Shown here in pieces: positions 8,757-17,715 of a DNA stretch of 25,088 nt. The DNA is from Chara braunii (Eukaryota; Streptophyta; Charophyceae; Charales; Characeae). The notes under the pieces are model-generated. The model was not told the origin of the DNA and did not search any database. It worked only from the letters and a program-made list of their open reading frames with translations. Each line of letters opens with the position of its first letter. Position 1 is the first letter of the stretch. Both the position numbers and the translations under genes were made by a program. The DNA is taken from contig BFEA01000050.1 of assembly GCA_003427395.1 (NCBI GenBank), forward strand, positions 2,355,521 to 2,380,608, written 5' to 3'.

Positions 8757-9130
8757 AAAACATCGTACCCAGATCAACAACGCTAAACCACTAACCCGCT
8801 TCCGTCACTTCCACTACTGCCATTCCGGAATGCCGTGTAGCGGTCAAGTTCTGTCAGTCCCGTCAAGGAGGTCGACTATCGTTGAGGGAGCTACTATTTA
8901 ACAGAGGGAACAGTGAACACCACCAAAAGCCATGGGTACTAGTCCCAGACCATACCCGACTGGGACGGTACCAGCCGGACAAGTTTACCGGCCGCGCTAA
9001 AAAACAGAACAGCAATGCTCCAAAAACAATTAACAAAAACCGGCAACCCTGGTACTGGCCCCAGGCGAAAACAACTGGGACGGTACCGTCCAGGCCCATT
9101 TACCGGCCGTACTACAAGTACCGAAAAAAC

Positions 9131-9133
<3 letters not shown>

Positions 9134-9171
<38 letters not shown>
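9134..9171. repeat. Poly(A) tract inside the left pLTR (poly(T) on the element strand)
   Basis: A run of 38 A bases sits inside the repeat. The equivalent position in the right copy (14125-14149) is shorter and contains a G interruption. Confidence 0.95.
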
Positions 9172-9172
<1 letters not shown>

Positions 9173-9398
9173 AGAAACGATACGGGACCATCATAGTTCT
9201 GAAAAAAGAACCCTGTCCGACGATTACCCAATCGAACGGTCAAAAGAAAAGCATCTAAGTCCTAGGACAAATCCATGTCACCGAAACCACAAGGGAAAAG
9301 CACAGAAGAAACACTAATCTAGCAACCATAGCTACAGCTCAGGACCCCGTAAGAAATACGTTAGTCCAGAGCAACCATCAATCGAAGTATGTAGTATC

Positions 9399-11250
9399 TT
9401 ACTCCTTTGCTCTAGGAAACAGCAAATCAACAGTCCACTTCCAGATAGAATCCTTGTCCACAGCAAAGGATTTCAGTACACGTTCAAAAGCATCTTCGGG
9501 GAACCCTTTCAGTCTCAACTCACATTTTACAGTCAGTACCCTCATTGGAATCTCAGCACGAATAGTGGTGTTCTGATTTATCCGGTGGAGGTAACTTGCC
9601 ATGATCACATTCTTCGGCTGCTTGCTGCTCCAAGATGAGTAAGACTGACCGTTCTTGAAGATCAGCTTCTCATCCGTCCAGATAGACTCCTCATTTTTAA
9701 CCAACTGCACACAACCGAGGTACGCTTGGGTTTGCTTGGTGCGGATTTCGAACCCCAAAAACTGCGAAGTCCCATCACCTGAGTCAGTTCTCTTCAAAAC
9801 CAAGTTCTCCGGGTAACATCGGTCGAAACTTTGCAGTATCATCCATTGTACATCTGCAGTCACAGCCGATGTAAACAGAACAACATCATCCATGAGCCTA
9901 ATCCCAAACACATTACTCCTCAACTTCCCCAGGCTGTTCAGAAACTTACACTCAGCAAAGGCACACAGGATGCGGGCCAGAGGCGGGCTAGTACTCTTAC
10001 CCATGGGGATTCCTACAACTTGCTTCAGAAGGACTCCCGTGGTGTACGTGTATGTGTGCCTCAACTCCAACAACACGAACTTCACCATGTCACTCGAACT
10101 CAACTCTCTCCAATTGTCAGAACCTGTTGTTTTCCCGAAGGAAGCTCCCCTCCGCCTAGTATTAACACGAACCATCACCTTTCCTTTACTTTGAAGTGGT
10201 TTACAATCCAAGAAACCGCATCCATGATATACTTGTGGGGTAACCTGCTAAACATGTCTTTGATATCAAATGCCGTCGATTCAATACCCACTTCTATCTT
10301 CTTATCGACCTTTCTGTTGATGCGCTGAATTCTACGGGCGAGGTTGGATACAGATTTCAAATTAAAGTGACAATCGATGGGTAATTGGAAGAGTAGGTGA
10401 TTCAAGCCCTTCGCGACAAGGCGTCCAGTCTTCACCATTGGTTCATTGAAGGTTGGACAGATAGGTCGAAACCTATTAATGTCCTTGCATTTTGGTAAGG
10501 CATACGAGATACCCAACTGTCCCTTACAATCCCATTGTACCATTTTACTCGACCCTTCGTCAAGCACATCAGTTCTTGTAGCTTTCAGCACAGCGTCCTC
10601 AGAACTTTGAACAATCCTATAACCTGGACTTGTCACAAACAAACTCATCATAGCTCTATGATAAGAGTACTGGACACATCACGAGGGTTTCGCCTGCATT
10701 TCGGTCAAGTGCGGTAAGCATGAACCCCTCCAACTCAGCCTTGACCTTATCGACGTCACGTCGTGATAACCTGTCCGAATTCTCCCCATCATATGAAAGA
10801 CAGAGAGCAAAACCAGCGATGTCGAACGAAGGAACTGGTCCCTTCAAATTATACTGATTTGCAAAGCCACTGATGACTTCCTGTTGGAGTAAGGCCGCTC
10901 GTTTGGGAACATCGGCACGAGGGATATCATTAGCATTCGCCAATTTTTATGATGCAAGCCACCATCGCATAAGCGGAAGCATGTGTGACCATCCTCTCTC
11001 GGATGAGTCGATCCTGCACATACACAGGTAGCAACTTCTCGAGCTGCGAATGCTCGTTGATTATGAAGAATCTGGCCGATTGATAGGTTTTTGACCCAAA
11101 CAATACGAACCTTCTTCCGAGCACGCTTCTGGCAACACTCAGGTAGCTCGCATCCCATAATCCCATCGTTAGCTAACTTTCTCAACTCAGAAAGCCGAAT
11201 CCGGTCATCAAATCTCACGTGGATAACGAGATCCGCAGACATACTCATTC
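9399..11250 (-). pseudogene. Penelope-like reverse transcriptase, frameshifted
   Basis: This is the C-terminal half of the element protein. The fingers-like part includes GQLGISYALPKCKDINRFRP (near 10520). Motif A is STAFDIKDMF with its Asp at 10267-10265. Motif B is VGIPMGKSTSPPLA near 10016-9977. Motif C is RLMDDV with the two Asp at 9890-9885. FLGFEI follows, then a basic C terminus ending LLFPRAKE and TAA at 9399. The IPMG motif B and the GIY-YIG upstream point to the Penelope group rather than LINE or LTR RT. The frame changes near 11250, 11060, 10940, 10655 and 10185, so the enzyme is dead, yet every catalytic residue is still encoded. Confidence 0.83.
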
Positions 11251-11370
11251 AAACTTATTACAGACCACACGAGATACCAAACGCCTCAAGTGCTTTCTGG
11301 TAGATTTTCTACTAAAGTCTTTAATCGCGTTGAAGAGTTTCATAACCGACTTTAGGGCCCGTTCGTAGAT

Positions 11371-12240
11371 TTATGAGATCTTTGCTGGGTTTCTGAAAAA
11401 AAGCAACAAAAGATTTTTCAAAAAACCATCCTTCGACTTCCACACCCTCACGTAATCGATTACGAACGTCCCACCGCCTTCCAAAGCATTCTTGCACGAT
11501 TTCAACAAACAAACGTTCTTCTCCGTCTTGACACTGGACTCCCCAAACTTCTTACGAAACTTCTTCCAACCACCCTGCCACATATTACCCCCATCGGTAA
11601 TAATTGTCAACCTACGTTGACCTACTTCATCCTTCGCAGAAAGGAGATTAAACAAATTCAAGTGGCAACCCTCCTCACCAGTACATCGAAAGGAGATAGG
11701 AAATACGATTCGTTGAGAATCAACCACTCTAGACTTATGTTCCCTCCTACCTTTCCGATTTTTCTTCCTTCCTTTGCTACTTTTGGTACAGCCAACACTA
11801 TTCAGGAACGGTGACCATTGTTTGATGTATAATTCTTCCAACGCTAGAAGGTCCTTCCCAACTAAGTGGTTGATTGGTAATAACACGTAGTTATTACTTC
11901 CAAAAGTACACAACCATTTGTGGAAGTGAGATCATCGTTTTTTACCTGCGCAGCTCGAAACATGCTCTCTCCAACACGTATCACTACTACGAGTGGTCTT
12001 AACTATGTACCAATGCTTACACACAGGTGAGATGGCTACGTAGACAACTTTCTTTAGAGTCAAGAAATCGGTGTCGTGAGTCTCGAACAACCGATGCCAC
12101 CAGTCGACAAAGTTCTTTGTCCATTTAAGGCAACCGCGACAACTCAATACAAGAATACACAGTCGTAACAGTTCCTCAGCGTCACAGTCTAGGCTCTTAG
12201 AATTACACCTGAGGCTAGTCAGTATGCGCATGATCCGTCA
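11371..12240 (-). pseudogene. GIY-YIG endonuclease domain of the Penelope-like element
   Basis: This would nick target DNA to prime reverse transcription. VVYVAI (the GIY strand, near 12050) is followed by WYIVKTTRSS (the YIG strand, near 12010) and CWREH, giving the conserved arginines. ALEELYIKQWSPFLN near 11840-11794 gives the catalytic glutamate helix and the usual C-terminal Asn. Glycines of both signature triplets are replaced, and an in-frame TGA at 11934-11932 interrupts the domain after a lysine-rich stretch. A basic tail (KSSKGRKKNRKGRREHK) follows and may hold nuclear-localisation or DNA-binding residues. It shares one frame with the upstream coiled-coil region, so it was part of the same protein, ahead of the RT. 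Confidence 0.82.
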
Positions 12241-13125
12241 TATGTCGTTAGTTCTGTAGACACATCAAGCTTCGTCATCGACTTCTTCCTCATCCCCCCT
12301 AGTGGAGTTGTCCTCCGGTTCATCGGCAGCAATCGAAACATCAATCGGTTCGATTTTCCCGAAGTGCGCTCGTGTACGATAACTAGCGATATCAAAGATC
12401 GCGTCAACTTTTTCGTTATAGGTGATACCCTCATCCTTGCATATCGCCTGAAGTTCCTACGTATCCAGCCGTCGAAGATCTTCCATCTGTTGGTTGCGGT
12501 AACGCAATTTTGCAACTTTGTCCGGCTGCGTAGGGCTCTTCTTCAATTTCTCCACGAATGGTGAGAGCTTCGTCTTCACCTTAGCCTTCGAGTGCGTGAT
12601 ACGCCCCGGGGTGCCAGCTTCCTTCTCCCTCGTTCGTTGAGGCGTACGTTTTATCGGGGTCAGCATCAGGGGGCTGTCATCAAACACTCGTTCAAGACCC
12701 CGCTTTCTCTTCTCGCTAATCATCAAGCTACCTGTTCGTGCGCGAATCTCCTCCGTCTCACTCTCACTACTTCCAAGGTCTTTAGGTACGTGCACAACTT
12801 GCTTCTTGGCCTTAGCCTTGCGGACAAAATCCAGTACCGGTCCAAGGTTTGCCTCCATCCGGTCAGAGAAGGTACCCGTCTTAATCGCCAGTTGTATCTC
12901 CAACTTCTTATCGATCTCCGCATCACGTTGTGCATCCCTTCGTTGTCTATCCACGTGTTTTTTCTCCGTCCTCTCACATGTTCTTCTCTCCTGCTCAATC
13001 CGTTCCGCTTCTTGGGCAACCTCCTGCTTCAGTTGTTCTTCTTCGGCCTTCTTGGCCTTCTCCGCTTGGACGAATTCAGATACCGATGCGAGGCTCTTGT
13101 TAAGTTCTTCAATCTGCAGACGCAA
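12241..13125 (-). pseudogene. Coiled-coil and SAP-like region of the element protein
   Basis: The frame begins LRLQIEELNKSLASVSEFVQ and continues as a charged coiled coil rich in Glu, Lys, Arg and Gln to about 12900. A basic, Ser/Thr-Pro region with KRKRG and TPIKRTPQ follows. Near 12480-12370 the sequence ELQAICKDEGITYNEKVDAI, beginning after an in-frame TAG (12459-12457), resembles a SAP helix-turn-helix, a DNA-binding motif. An acidic stretch (DEPEDN, GDEEEVDDEA) ends in a TGA near 12271. The coiled coil may drive multimerisation, and the SAP-like part may bind DNA. Both roles are inferred. Confidence 0.65.
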
Positions 13126-13128
13126 CGC

Positions 13129-13434
13129 CTACGGCTCCGGCTGCCCGCTTTTTTCCTTCACCTCACCTTGACTCTTCCTCGGTGATGTCAACCGACCACG
13201 ATGATCGCCATACGAGGTAGAAGGATTACTTTCCGGAGCACGCCAGCGATGCCTGCATTGGTTAGCGCAATCACCTCGTTCGCTGCAGTTGAAACATCGA
13301 GGTTGCGATCGCCTTGGATATCTGTCGACGCCCCGGTCTTGATTACGGTCATTTTGGGGATACCCGCCTCGATCTTCAGATTCTTCACTGCTCGACCGTC
13401 GACCATGTTGGTCATATTCACGCCGGCCTCCCAT
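13129..13434 (-). pseudogene. N terminus of the element protein with a degenerate CCHC knuckle
   Basis: The ATG at 13434 opens an Arg/Ser/Asp-rich tract (GRRSSSEESEDRGG). A zinc-knuckle spacing lies at 13296-13255: CFNCSERGDCANQC has all three cysteines at correct spacing, but the histidine position is Asp, so zinc binding is doubtful. A TAG at 13128-13126 separates this from the coiled-coil segment, which continues in the same frame. The knuckle would bind element RNA. About 160 bp separate the ATG from the pLTR. Confidence 0.65.
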
Positions 13435-13595
13435 CCTTCACAAATTTCTCATCAAACAGAAACTCGCCAAGCTCCTCGATCCGTAATAATCATACGACAG
13501 TATCCAAGTCACAGTTTGAATTCAACAGTGACAGTCAATGCACGCTCACTCATCCCAGTAATTTTCCCCCAAGAGAGTTCACGTGCGAAGTAGAG

Positions 13596-14193
13596 AGTTG
13601 ATAAAAGGAACAAGAATCAAAACAAGTCAGAAGACAAGTCGAAACTCAAGTTCGTCCATGACAAAGTCATGAAAAAAAACAGTCGTCTCATTCTCCGTAA
13701 GATAGATAGGAAGGATTAATAACACACGAGAGATGGCGTCCCCTTCAGGGGGTTCACCGCCAAAACATCGTACCCAGATCAACAACGCTAAACCACTAAC
13801 CCGCTTCCGTCACTTCCACTAACGTCATTCCGGAATGTCGTGTAGCGGTCAAGTTCCGTCAGTCCCGTCAAGGAGGTCGACTATTGCTCAGGGAGCTACT
13901 ATTTAACAGAGGGAACAGTGAACACCACCAAAGGCCATCGGTACTAGTCCCAGAACATACCCGACTGGGACGGTACCAGCCAAATCAGTTTACCGGCAGT
14001 GCTAAAAAACAGAATAGCAATGCTCCAAAAACAATTAACCAAAACCGACAACCCTGGTACTGGCCCCAGGCGAAAACAACTGGAACGGTACCGTCCAGGC
14101 CCATTTACCGGAGTACCGAAAAAGAAAAAAGAAAAAAAAAAAAAAAAAACAGAAACGATACGGGACCATCATAGTTCTGAAAAAAGAACCCTG
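13596..14193 (-). repeat. Right pLTR-like direct repeat (upstream copy of the element)
   Basis: This 598-bp copy starts AGTTGATAAAAGGAACAAG like the left copy and ends GAAAAAAGAACCCTG like it. It has one 63-bp unit instead of two. At 13743/13744 it joins GGCGTCCCC directly to TTCAGGGGG, so the ribozyme catalytic core and stem II are missing. It lies upstream of the coding region in element orientation and may contain its promoter. Confidence 0.93.
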
Positions 14194-14359
14194 ATAGATG
14201 CCTCCCTAATTCTCAAATGGACAGATTTCAATAAAAAATAAAAATAAAGAGAGATCTTTTTCTTTTTCATTTTTTTCTGTTGATTTGTATCCGGGATTGG
14301 AAATTGCAGTCCAGTTGTTTGCCTGTCTGCGTGTTTTCTTCCCACCCCTCTTTGTACTA
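14194..14359. other. A/T-rich spacer before the second gag
   Basis: This short spacer contains A-rich and pyrimidine-rich runs. No LTR end, primer site or gene is recognisable. Confidence 0.4.
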
Positions 14360-15525
14360 CGGCAAGTGTCACATCAGCAAGTGCCATGTCAGCAAGTGCC
14401 ACGACAACAACCGCCACGTCAGCAAGTGCCATGACAGCAACTGCCACTTCAGCAAGTGCCACATCAGCAGGACCACATCAGCCAGTGCCGCAACAGCCGA
14501 CACCGTACAGCGAACCGCAGCTTATGCTCCGATGCAGCAAACGCATCGCAGCAGGAGCAGGGTGGGCAGCCGCAGCAGAGCAGCAGCTTGCCAGCTACCC
14601 CTGCCCCTCCCCTCTGCAATGGAGGCACAGGGCAACCCAACGGTGGGCAATGCCGCATCTGGAAGTCCATGCGAGGTATGCAGCTCGAACCCGCTGGTCC
14701 CACAGGTCCAGCAGGTGAGTTCCACTGGGACAGCTGCCGGGGCCCTCGACGCTGCGCCAGTCCGGCAGCAGGGTGAGACAATGACGGCCGTCATGGCCCG
14801 CCTGTCCACCTACATGCAGCAAGTACAAGAGTAACAGTGACGCGAGGCAGCAGCAGAAGCCGCACGCCTCAACGCCATTGCACGCGATGCGGAGCAACGG
14901 CGCCGGCAGCACGCTGAAGCAGCTGCCAGCCATAATCAAGCTCGACGAGATGCCGCATCCGTCCTCATGGAGCAGGAAGCTGCTCATACCGCCGCACTCC
15001 AAGAATGGAATTTTGATCCAACGGAGACGCACGTGGAACCGACTTCAGAGGAACGGACCAAGTCGACCCTCGCCAACATCATGCACCAGGTCATCCTCAC
15101 TTGCAACTGGCAACAAGTGGAGTTGGCTCGGCAGGCACGTATCATTTCAGATTATGAGGAGACTCTCAAGAGTTTCCACGGCCGCCTTGAGGAATTGGAG
15201 AAGGATGACGGGCCGCACAGGCACATGGCATCCTCGAGCATCGATCCATCGATCCGCGAGCTGAAGGAATGAATGGATCACCTGTTAGCGCTCGTCAGCA
15301 ATTTGAACAGCTTCCAGCGGCTGGCGACCATCAGCCAACAAATAGCTGCAGTACAAGCTGACCTCTGTCAGCTGCAGCAGCAACCAACCGGGACCTGCAA
15401 CAGCATGACGTCCAAACAGTAAAGATGCCGAAGTTCAGCATCGAAAAGTTCGACGACTACCACAAGGCAGACCCCGTGAGTTGGTGGCAAGGCTTCACCA
15501 ACGAGCTCTCCATTCACACACTGTG
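14360..15525 (+). pseudogene. gag: Second gypsy-family gag, N-terminal part only
   Basis: A degenerate array of GCCACGTCAGCAAGT-like units (14360-14490) leads into a Gln/Ala-rich frame. Its helical core includes MTAVMARLSTYMQQVQE (near 14780), EAARLNAIARDAEQRRRQ and RIISDYEETLKSFHGRLEEL. These share one frame despite TAA 14832-14834, TGA 14838-14840 and TGA 15270-15272. After a frameshift near 15420, PKFSIEKFDDYHKADPVSWW and QGFTNELSIHT mark the beginning of the capsid. Sequence then leaves the family abruptly at about 15525, so most of gag and all of pol are missing. It belongs to a different gypsy family from the first element. Confidence 0.7.
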
Positions 15526-15720
15526 GTCATGAGATTTTCAGATCAGATGGCGGGAACTCATGTATACTTGAAACCAGAACTAAACGTTTGCAAGCGGGGC
15601 ACGAGCCCAGGAATCCTCACATACAAAAAAAAAAGAAGATGTGTACTGGTGCCATTACACGCGTCCGCTAGCTGGAAACCGGATCCAGCGTCCCTTTCGA
15701 CATAGGAAAAAAACAGTCCA
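15526..15720. other. Unassigned stretch with a minus-strand copy of LINE hairpin 1
   Basis: No gene is supported. GCTGGA at 15671-15676 pairs with TCCAGC at 15684-15689 and is followed by GTCCC. This is the reverse complement of hairpin 1 of the LINE 3'-end family. Hairpins 2 and 3 are absent. An A-rich run lies at 15625-15636. Confidence 0.5.
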
Positions 15721-15728
15721 TGGCACCC

Positions 15729-15841
15729 TTTTTTTTTCTTTTTTTTGGACCATCTCTCGATTTATGTGTGTCATCCTTGCACAGGGGTCATGCTAATCTT
15801 CTCTGTATCGTTCCAATGTTGATGGATGTCTGTGTATCGAC
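15729..15841 (-). pseudogene. U6 snRNA retropseudogene
   Basis: The minus strand carries the U6 centre almost unchanged, including GGAACGATACAGAGAAGATT (ACAGAGA box at 15806-15800), the AGCATG stretch, and the region up to ATCGAGAGATGGTCC. The 5' stem-loop is diverged and the natural T-rich 3' end is replaced by an A tract with one G. TGGCACCC flanks the insert on both sides (15721-15728 and 15842-15849). Full U6 centre, A tail and 8-bp duplication together indicate LINE-mediated retrocopying, so this is not a functional spliceosomal gene. Confidence 0.93.
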
Positions 15842-15849
15842 TGGCACCC

Positions 15850-16434
15850 AAAATTAAGAATTATCAAAGCGTTTTTTCTCTCTCCAACCTGCAGTCATCC
15901 TATATTCAGTCCTGACACTACCTCTCCTCTGATCATTACCTCCTCAAAGAATACTGTCTCTTACTGATGTTTGGGCTTTGCAGACTGTGAGGTCTGCCAC
16001 GACCTGCAGCTTACTAATGGAGCAAGTGCACACTCATACTATCCCCTCACAATCACAAAATCCCAAAATGAGCGGCCAGATCTAGTCCTTCCTTCAAGTT
16101 TACAAGCACTCGATCTGGCTGCTGATTTTGTGATTTTGCTTGTTTGGGGCCCTAGTGTGAGTATGCTCTAACTACAGGCAGTTCTTTCTGATATTGAAAG
16201 CTTATCTCTTTCCTGTTTGCTTCACCCACTGTTCGAGTCCTAACTTCTGTTCCACTGTCACAGCGACTGCGACCAATTGATTGCCCTGCTCCCCGGTCTT
16301 TTTAAACCCGATCACCCCTTTCCTCTGCCAGTCCCCTAGCACTTGGACACAGGGCACAGGTCTGTGTAAACCTACCCTCCAGTCTGCTACCACTACATAT
16401 CTCAGTTGTTTCGTGATGTGCGCTGTGAACTTAT
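15850..16434. other. Non-coding stretch with a 58-bp-arm foldback
   Basis: No gene is supported. Positions 16027-16170 form an imperfect foldback: the arm near 16027-16083 (from CACACTCATACTA to GGCCAGATC) is mirrored by 16109-16170 (from GATCTGGCTGCTG to GTGTGAGTATG), with a central loop of about 25 bases. This could be a MITE remnant or an miRNA-type hairpin. The rest is unremarkable. Confidence 0.55.
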
Positions 16435-16849
16435 GGGCGTCGTTAGACACTCCTCGGGGACACAAAATCCCCAAGGAATTGTTCGTTCCACCTATCCTCG
16501 GGGATGCAATCCGAAAAAAAAAGTGAAAATGCTCGTAAGGAAATTCCTCGGGCAATAGGAATTTCCCCAGCCATTTCTTCCTTGTGCCCAACGGACCTAG
16601 CGAGGTTCCTTGGGCACAAGGAATCCGTCTTTCACGGAGAGGAGAGGGCACACGGGTAGATAGACGTTACAGCCAAGAATCTGGATCGTGGCGGCACCCT
16701 ATTGGCTGAAGGCCTGAAGCACAACTGTTTTTTCTTTTCTTTTTTCTGACATCGGTCTTCGGAAATGTCCTCGGGCGACGTCCCCGAGGACAGGTGGAAC
16801 GAAGGACCCAAATTTCCTTTTGAGCTGTTAGGAGTGTCTAACGACGCCC
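16435..16849. mobile_element. MITE with perfect 20-bp terminal inverted repeats, PIF/Harbinger-like
   Basis: GGGCGTCGTTAGACACTCCT at 16435-16454 is exactly inverted at 16830-16849. Weaker inverted similarity continues inward for about 90 bp, for example CGTTCCACCTATCCTCGGGG near 16470 against its mirror near 16780. TAT flanks both ends (16432-16434 and 16850-16852). GGG..CCC termini with a 3-bp duplication recall PIF/Harbinger elements, though their usual target is TTA/TAA. A further 12-bp palindrome (CCTTGTGCCCAA and its mirror) lies near 16581-16622. There is no transposase, so it is non-autonomous. Confidence 0.87.
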
Positions 16850-17049
16850 TATATCTGTCTGCACATTCATTTCAAAAAAGCATATTTGTTTCTCGCTTTC
16901 CAGATTACAGTGTTACACCCATTATAGTTCCTCTGCAGACTTGACCCACGCAACCCCATCCTTCCTTTCTTTTGTTTTTTTTTTTATCTGCAACCCCATC
17001 CTTCCTTATGTGAGTGTGGAGGAGGGGTTGTTATCCAATCATTTGTCAA
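16850..17049. other. Spacer with a short duplicated GCAACCCCATCCTTCCTT
   Basis: The 18-mer occurs near 16951 and again near 16990, separated by a T-rich run. No gene is seen. Confidence 0.5.
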
Positions 17050-17415
17050 TGACAGATTTTTTTATTTTTTTTTAAGTCCAGGGTGTTGTAGAGGCCAGTT
17101 ACTAGGCTCACATTGATCTCCGGAAGCTGTCAGCCATGGTTGGCCTGAAGAGACGAGGCTACCTCCCATCCCATCCTCGCATCAATACTCCTAGCGCACC
17201 CCCTGTTCCTACTATCCTACCTCAGTGTGACCAGCACTCAGGACCATTACCCTACCATCGAGGGGAAAGTCCAAACTTGGACTGAACAGTAGTGACAGGC
17301 ACCTGCCGGTGTCCATGCGCAAGGCTGCGGAGTTTTGAACCCGCAACCTTACACCACAATGCGCATTTCCAACCGGTGCTCTAACCACTGAGCTAAAGGT
17401 GCTGCAGTTGTTGTA
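17050..17415 (-). mobile_element. tRNA-derived SINE, copy 1
   Basis: On the minus strand a tRNA-like head has A box TAGCTCAGTGGTTAG (17395-17381) and B box GGTTCAAAACT (17341-17331). A body of about 230 bp follows, then an A-rich tail (T-rich on the plus strand, 17058-17073). The D-arm (GCTC/GAGC) and T-arm (TGCGG/CCGCA) are pairable, but the acceptor and anticodon stems are not, so it is not a working tRNA. The body repeats at 17486-17715. The head would supply the RNA polymerase III promoter. Confidence 0.72.
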
Positions 17416-17485
17416 GCTATGGCAATGTTTTTCTTTATCTTTTTTTTGTCTTTTTTTTCTTTTTTTGTCTTCTTTTAAAAAAAAG
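17416..17485. repeat. T-rich tract between SINE copies
   Basis: Interrupted T runs, then a short A run, separate the two SINE copies. They are probably overlapping tails. Confidence 0.6.
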
Positions 17486-17715
17486 AAAAACGCCGAGGGT
17501 GTTGTAGAGGCCAAGGACCAGACACATGGTGATTGCTGGCAGCGGCAGCCAATGGTTGTCCTGACAGGGTGGGCCCACCTCCCAACCCATCCTCACGTCA
17601 ATACTCCTAGCGCACCCCCTGTCCCTACTACCCTACCAGGCCAGCACTCAGGACCATCGCCCTACCAGTACTGACGGCAACTTGGACCGAATAGCAGTGA
17701 CAAGCACCAGGTTCT
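17486..17715 (-). mobile_element. SINE copy 2, lacking the tRNA head
   Basis: The body matches copy 1: GGGTGTTGTAGAGGCCA near 17497, TCAATACTCCTAGCGCACCC near 17598, and GGCCAGCACTCAGGACCAT near 17639. It stops before the tRNA-like head, so it is a 5'-truncated copy in the same orientation. A T-rich run lies on its right (17714-17730). Confidence 0.7.

Larger units (their letters stand above)
8496..9215 (-). repeat. Left pLTR-like direct repeat (downstream copy of the element)
   Basis: This 720-bp copy matches 13596-14193 closely. It differs in having a 64-bp tandem duplication (8581-8644 and 8645-8707), a 31-bp block holding the hammerhead core (8708-8738) that the other copy lacks, and a longer A tract (8 to 40 bases more). 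It contains two related units, each starting ACTGGGACGGTACC and ending TTTACCGGCCG (near 8963 and 9076). In element orientation it lies after the RT gene. Confidence 0.93.
8496..14193 (-). mobile_element. Penelope-like element with N-terminal GIY-YIG, flanked by direct pLTR-like repeats
   Basis: Two long direct repeats, 8496-9215 and 13596-14193, bracket a minus-strand coding region. That region encodes, in order, a zinc knuckle, coiled coil, SAP-like helices, GIY-YIG nuclease and RT. The repeat starts are exactly 5100 bp apart. A type I hammerhead ribozyme lies in the left repeat. Flanking repeats (pLTRs), hammerheads and GIY-YIG nucleases are all known traits of Penelope-like elements. Nuclease-before-RT order is known from permuted clades such as Chlamys and Naiad. 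The gene is decayed. TGATAG-like bases at both ends are too short to claim as a target duplication. Confidence 0.82.

Noticed and set aside
9831-10328. Plus-strand ORFs of 100-165 residues over the Penelope RT
   Set aside because: They are antisense shadows; the minus strand carries ordered RT motifs.
14464-15032. Minus-strand ORFs of 95-145 residues opposite the second gag
   Set aside because: They are shadows; the plus frame has the helical gag pattern and capsid start.
16202-16651. 149-residue minus-strand ORF across the MITE end
   Set aside because: It crosses the transposon boundary and has no recognisable motif.
17312-17405. Functional tRNA gene on the minus strand
   Set aside because: A and B boxes are good, but the acceptor and anticodon stems do not pair and a repeated SINE body follows.
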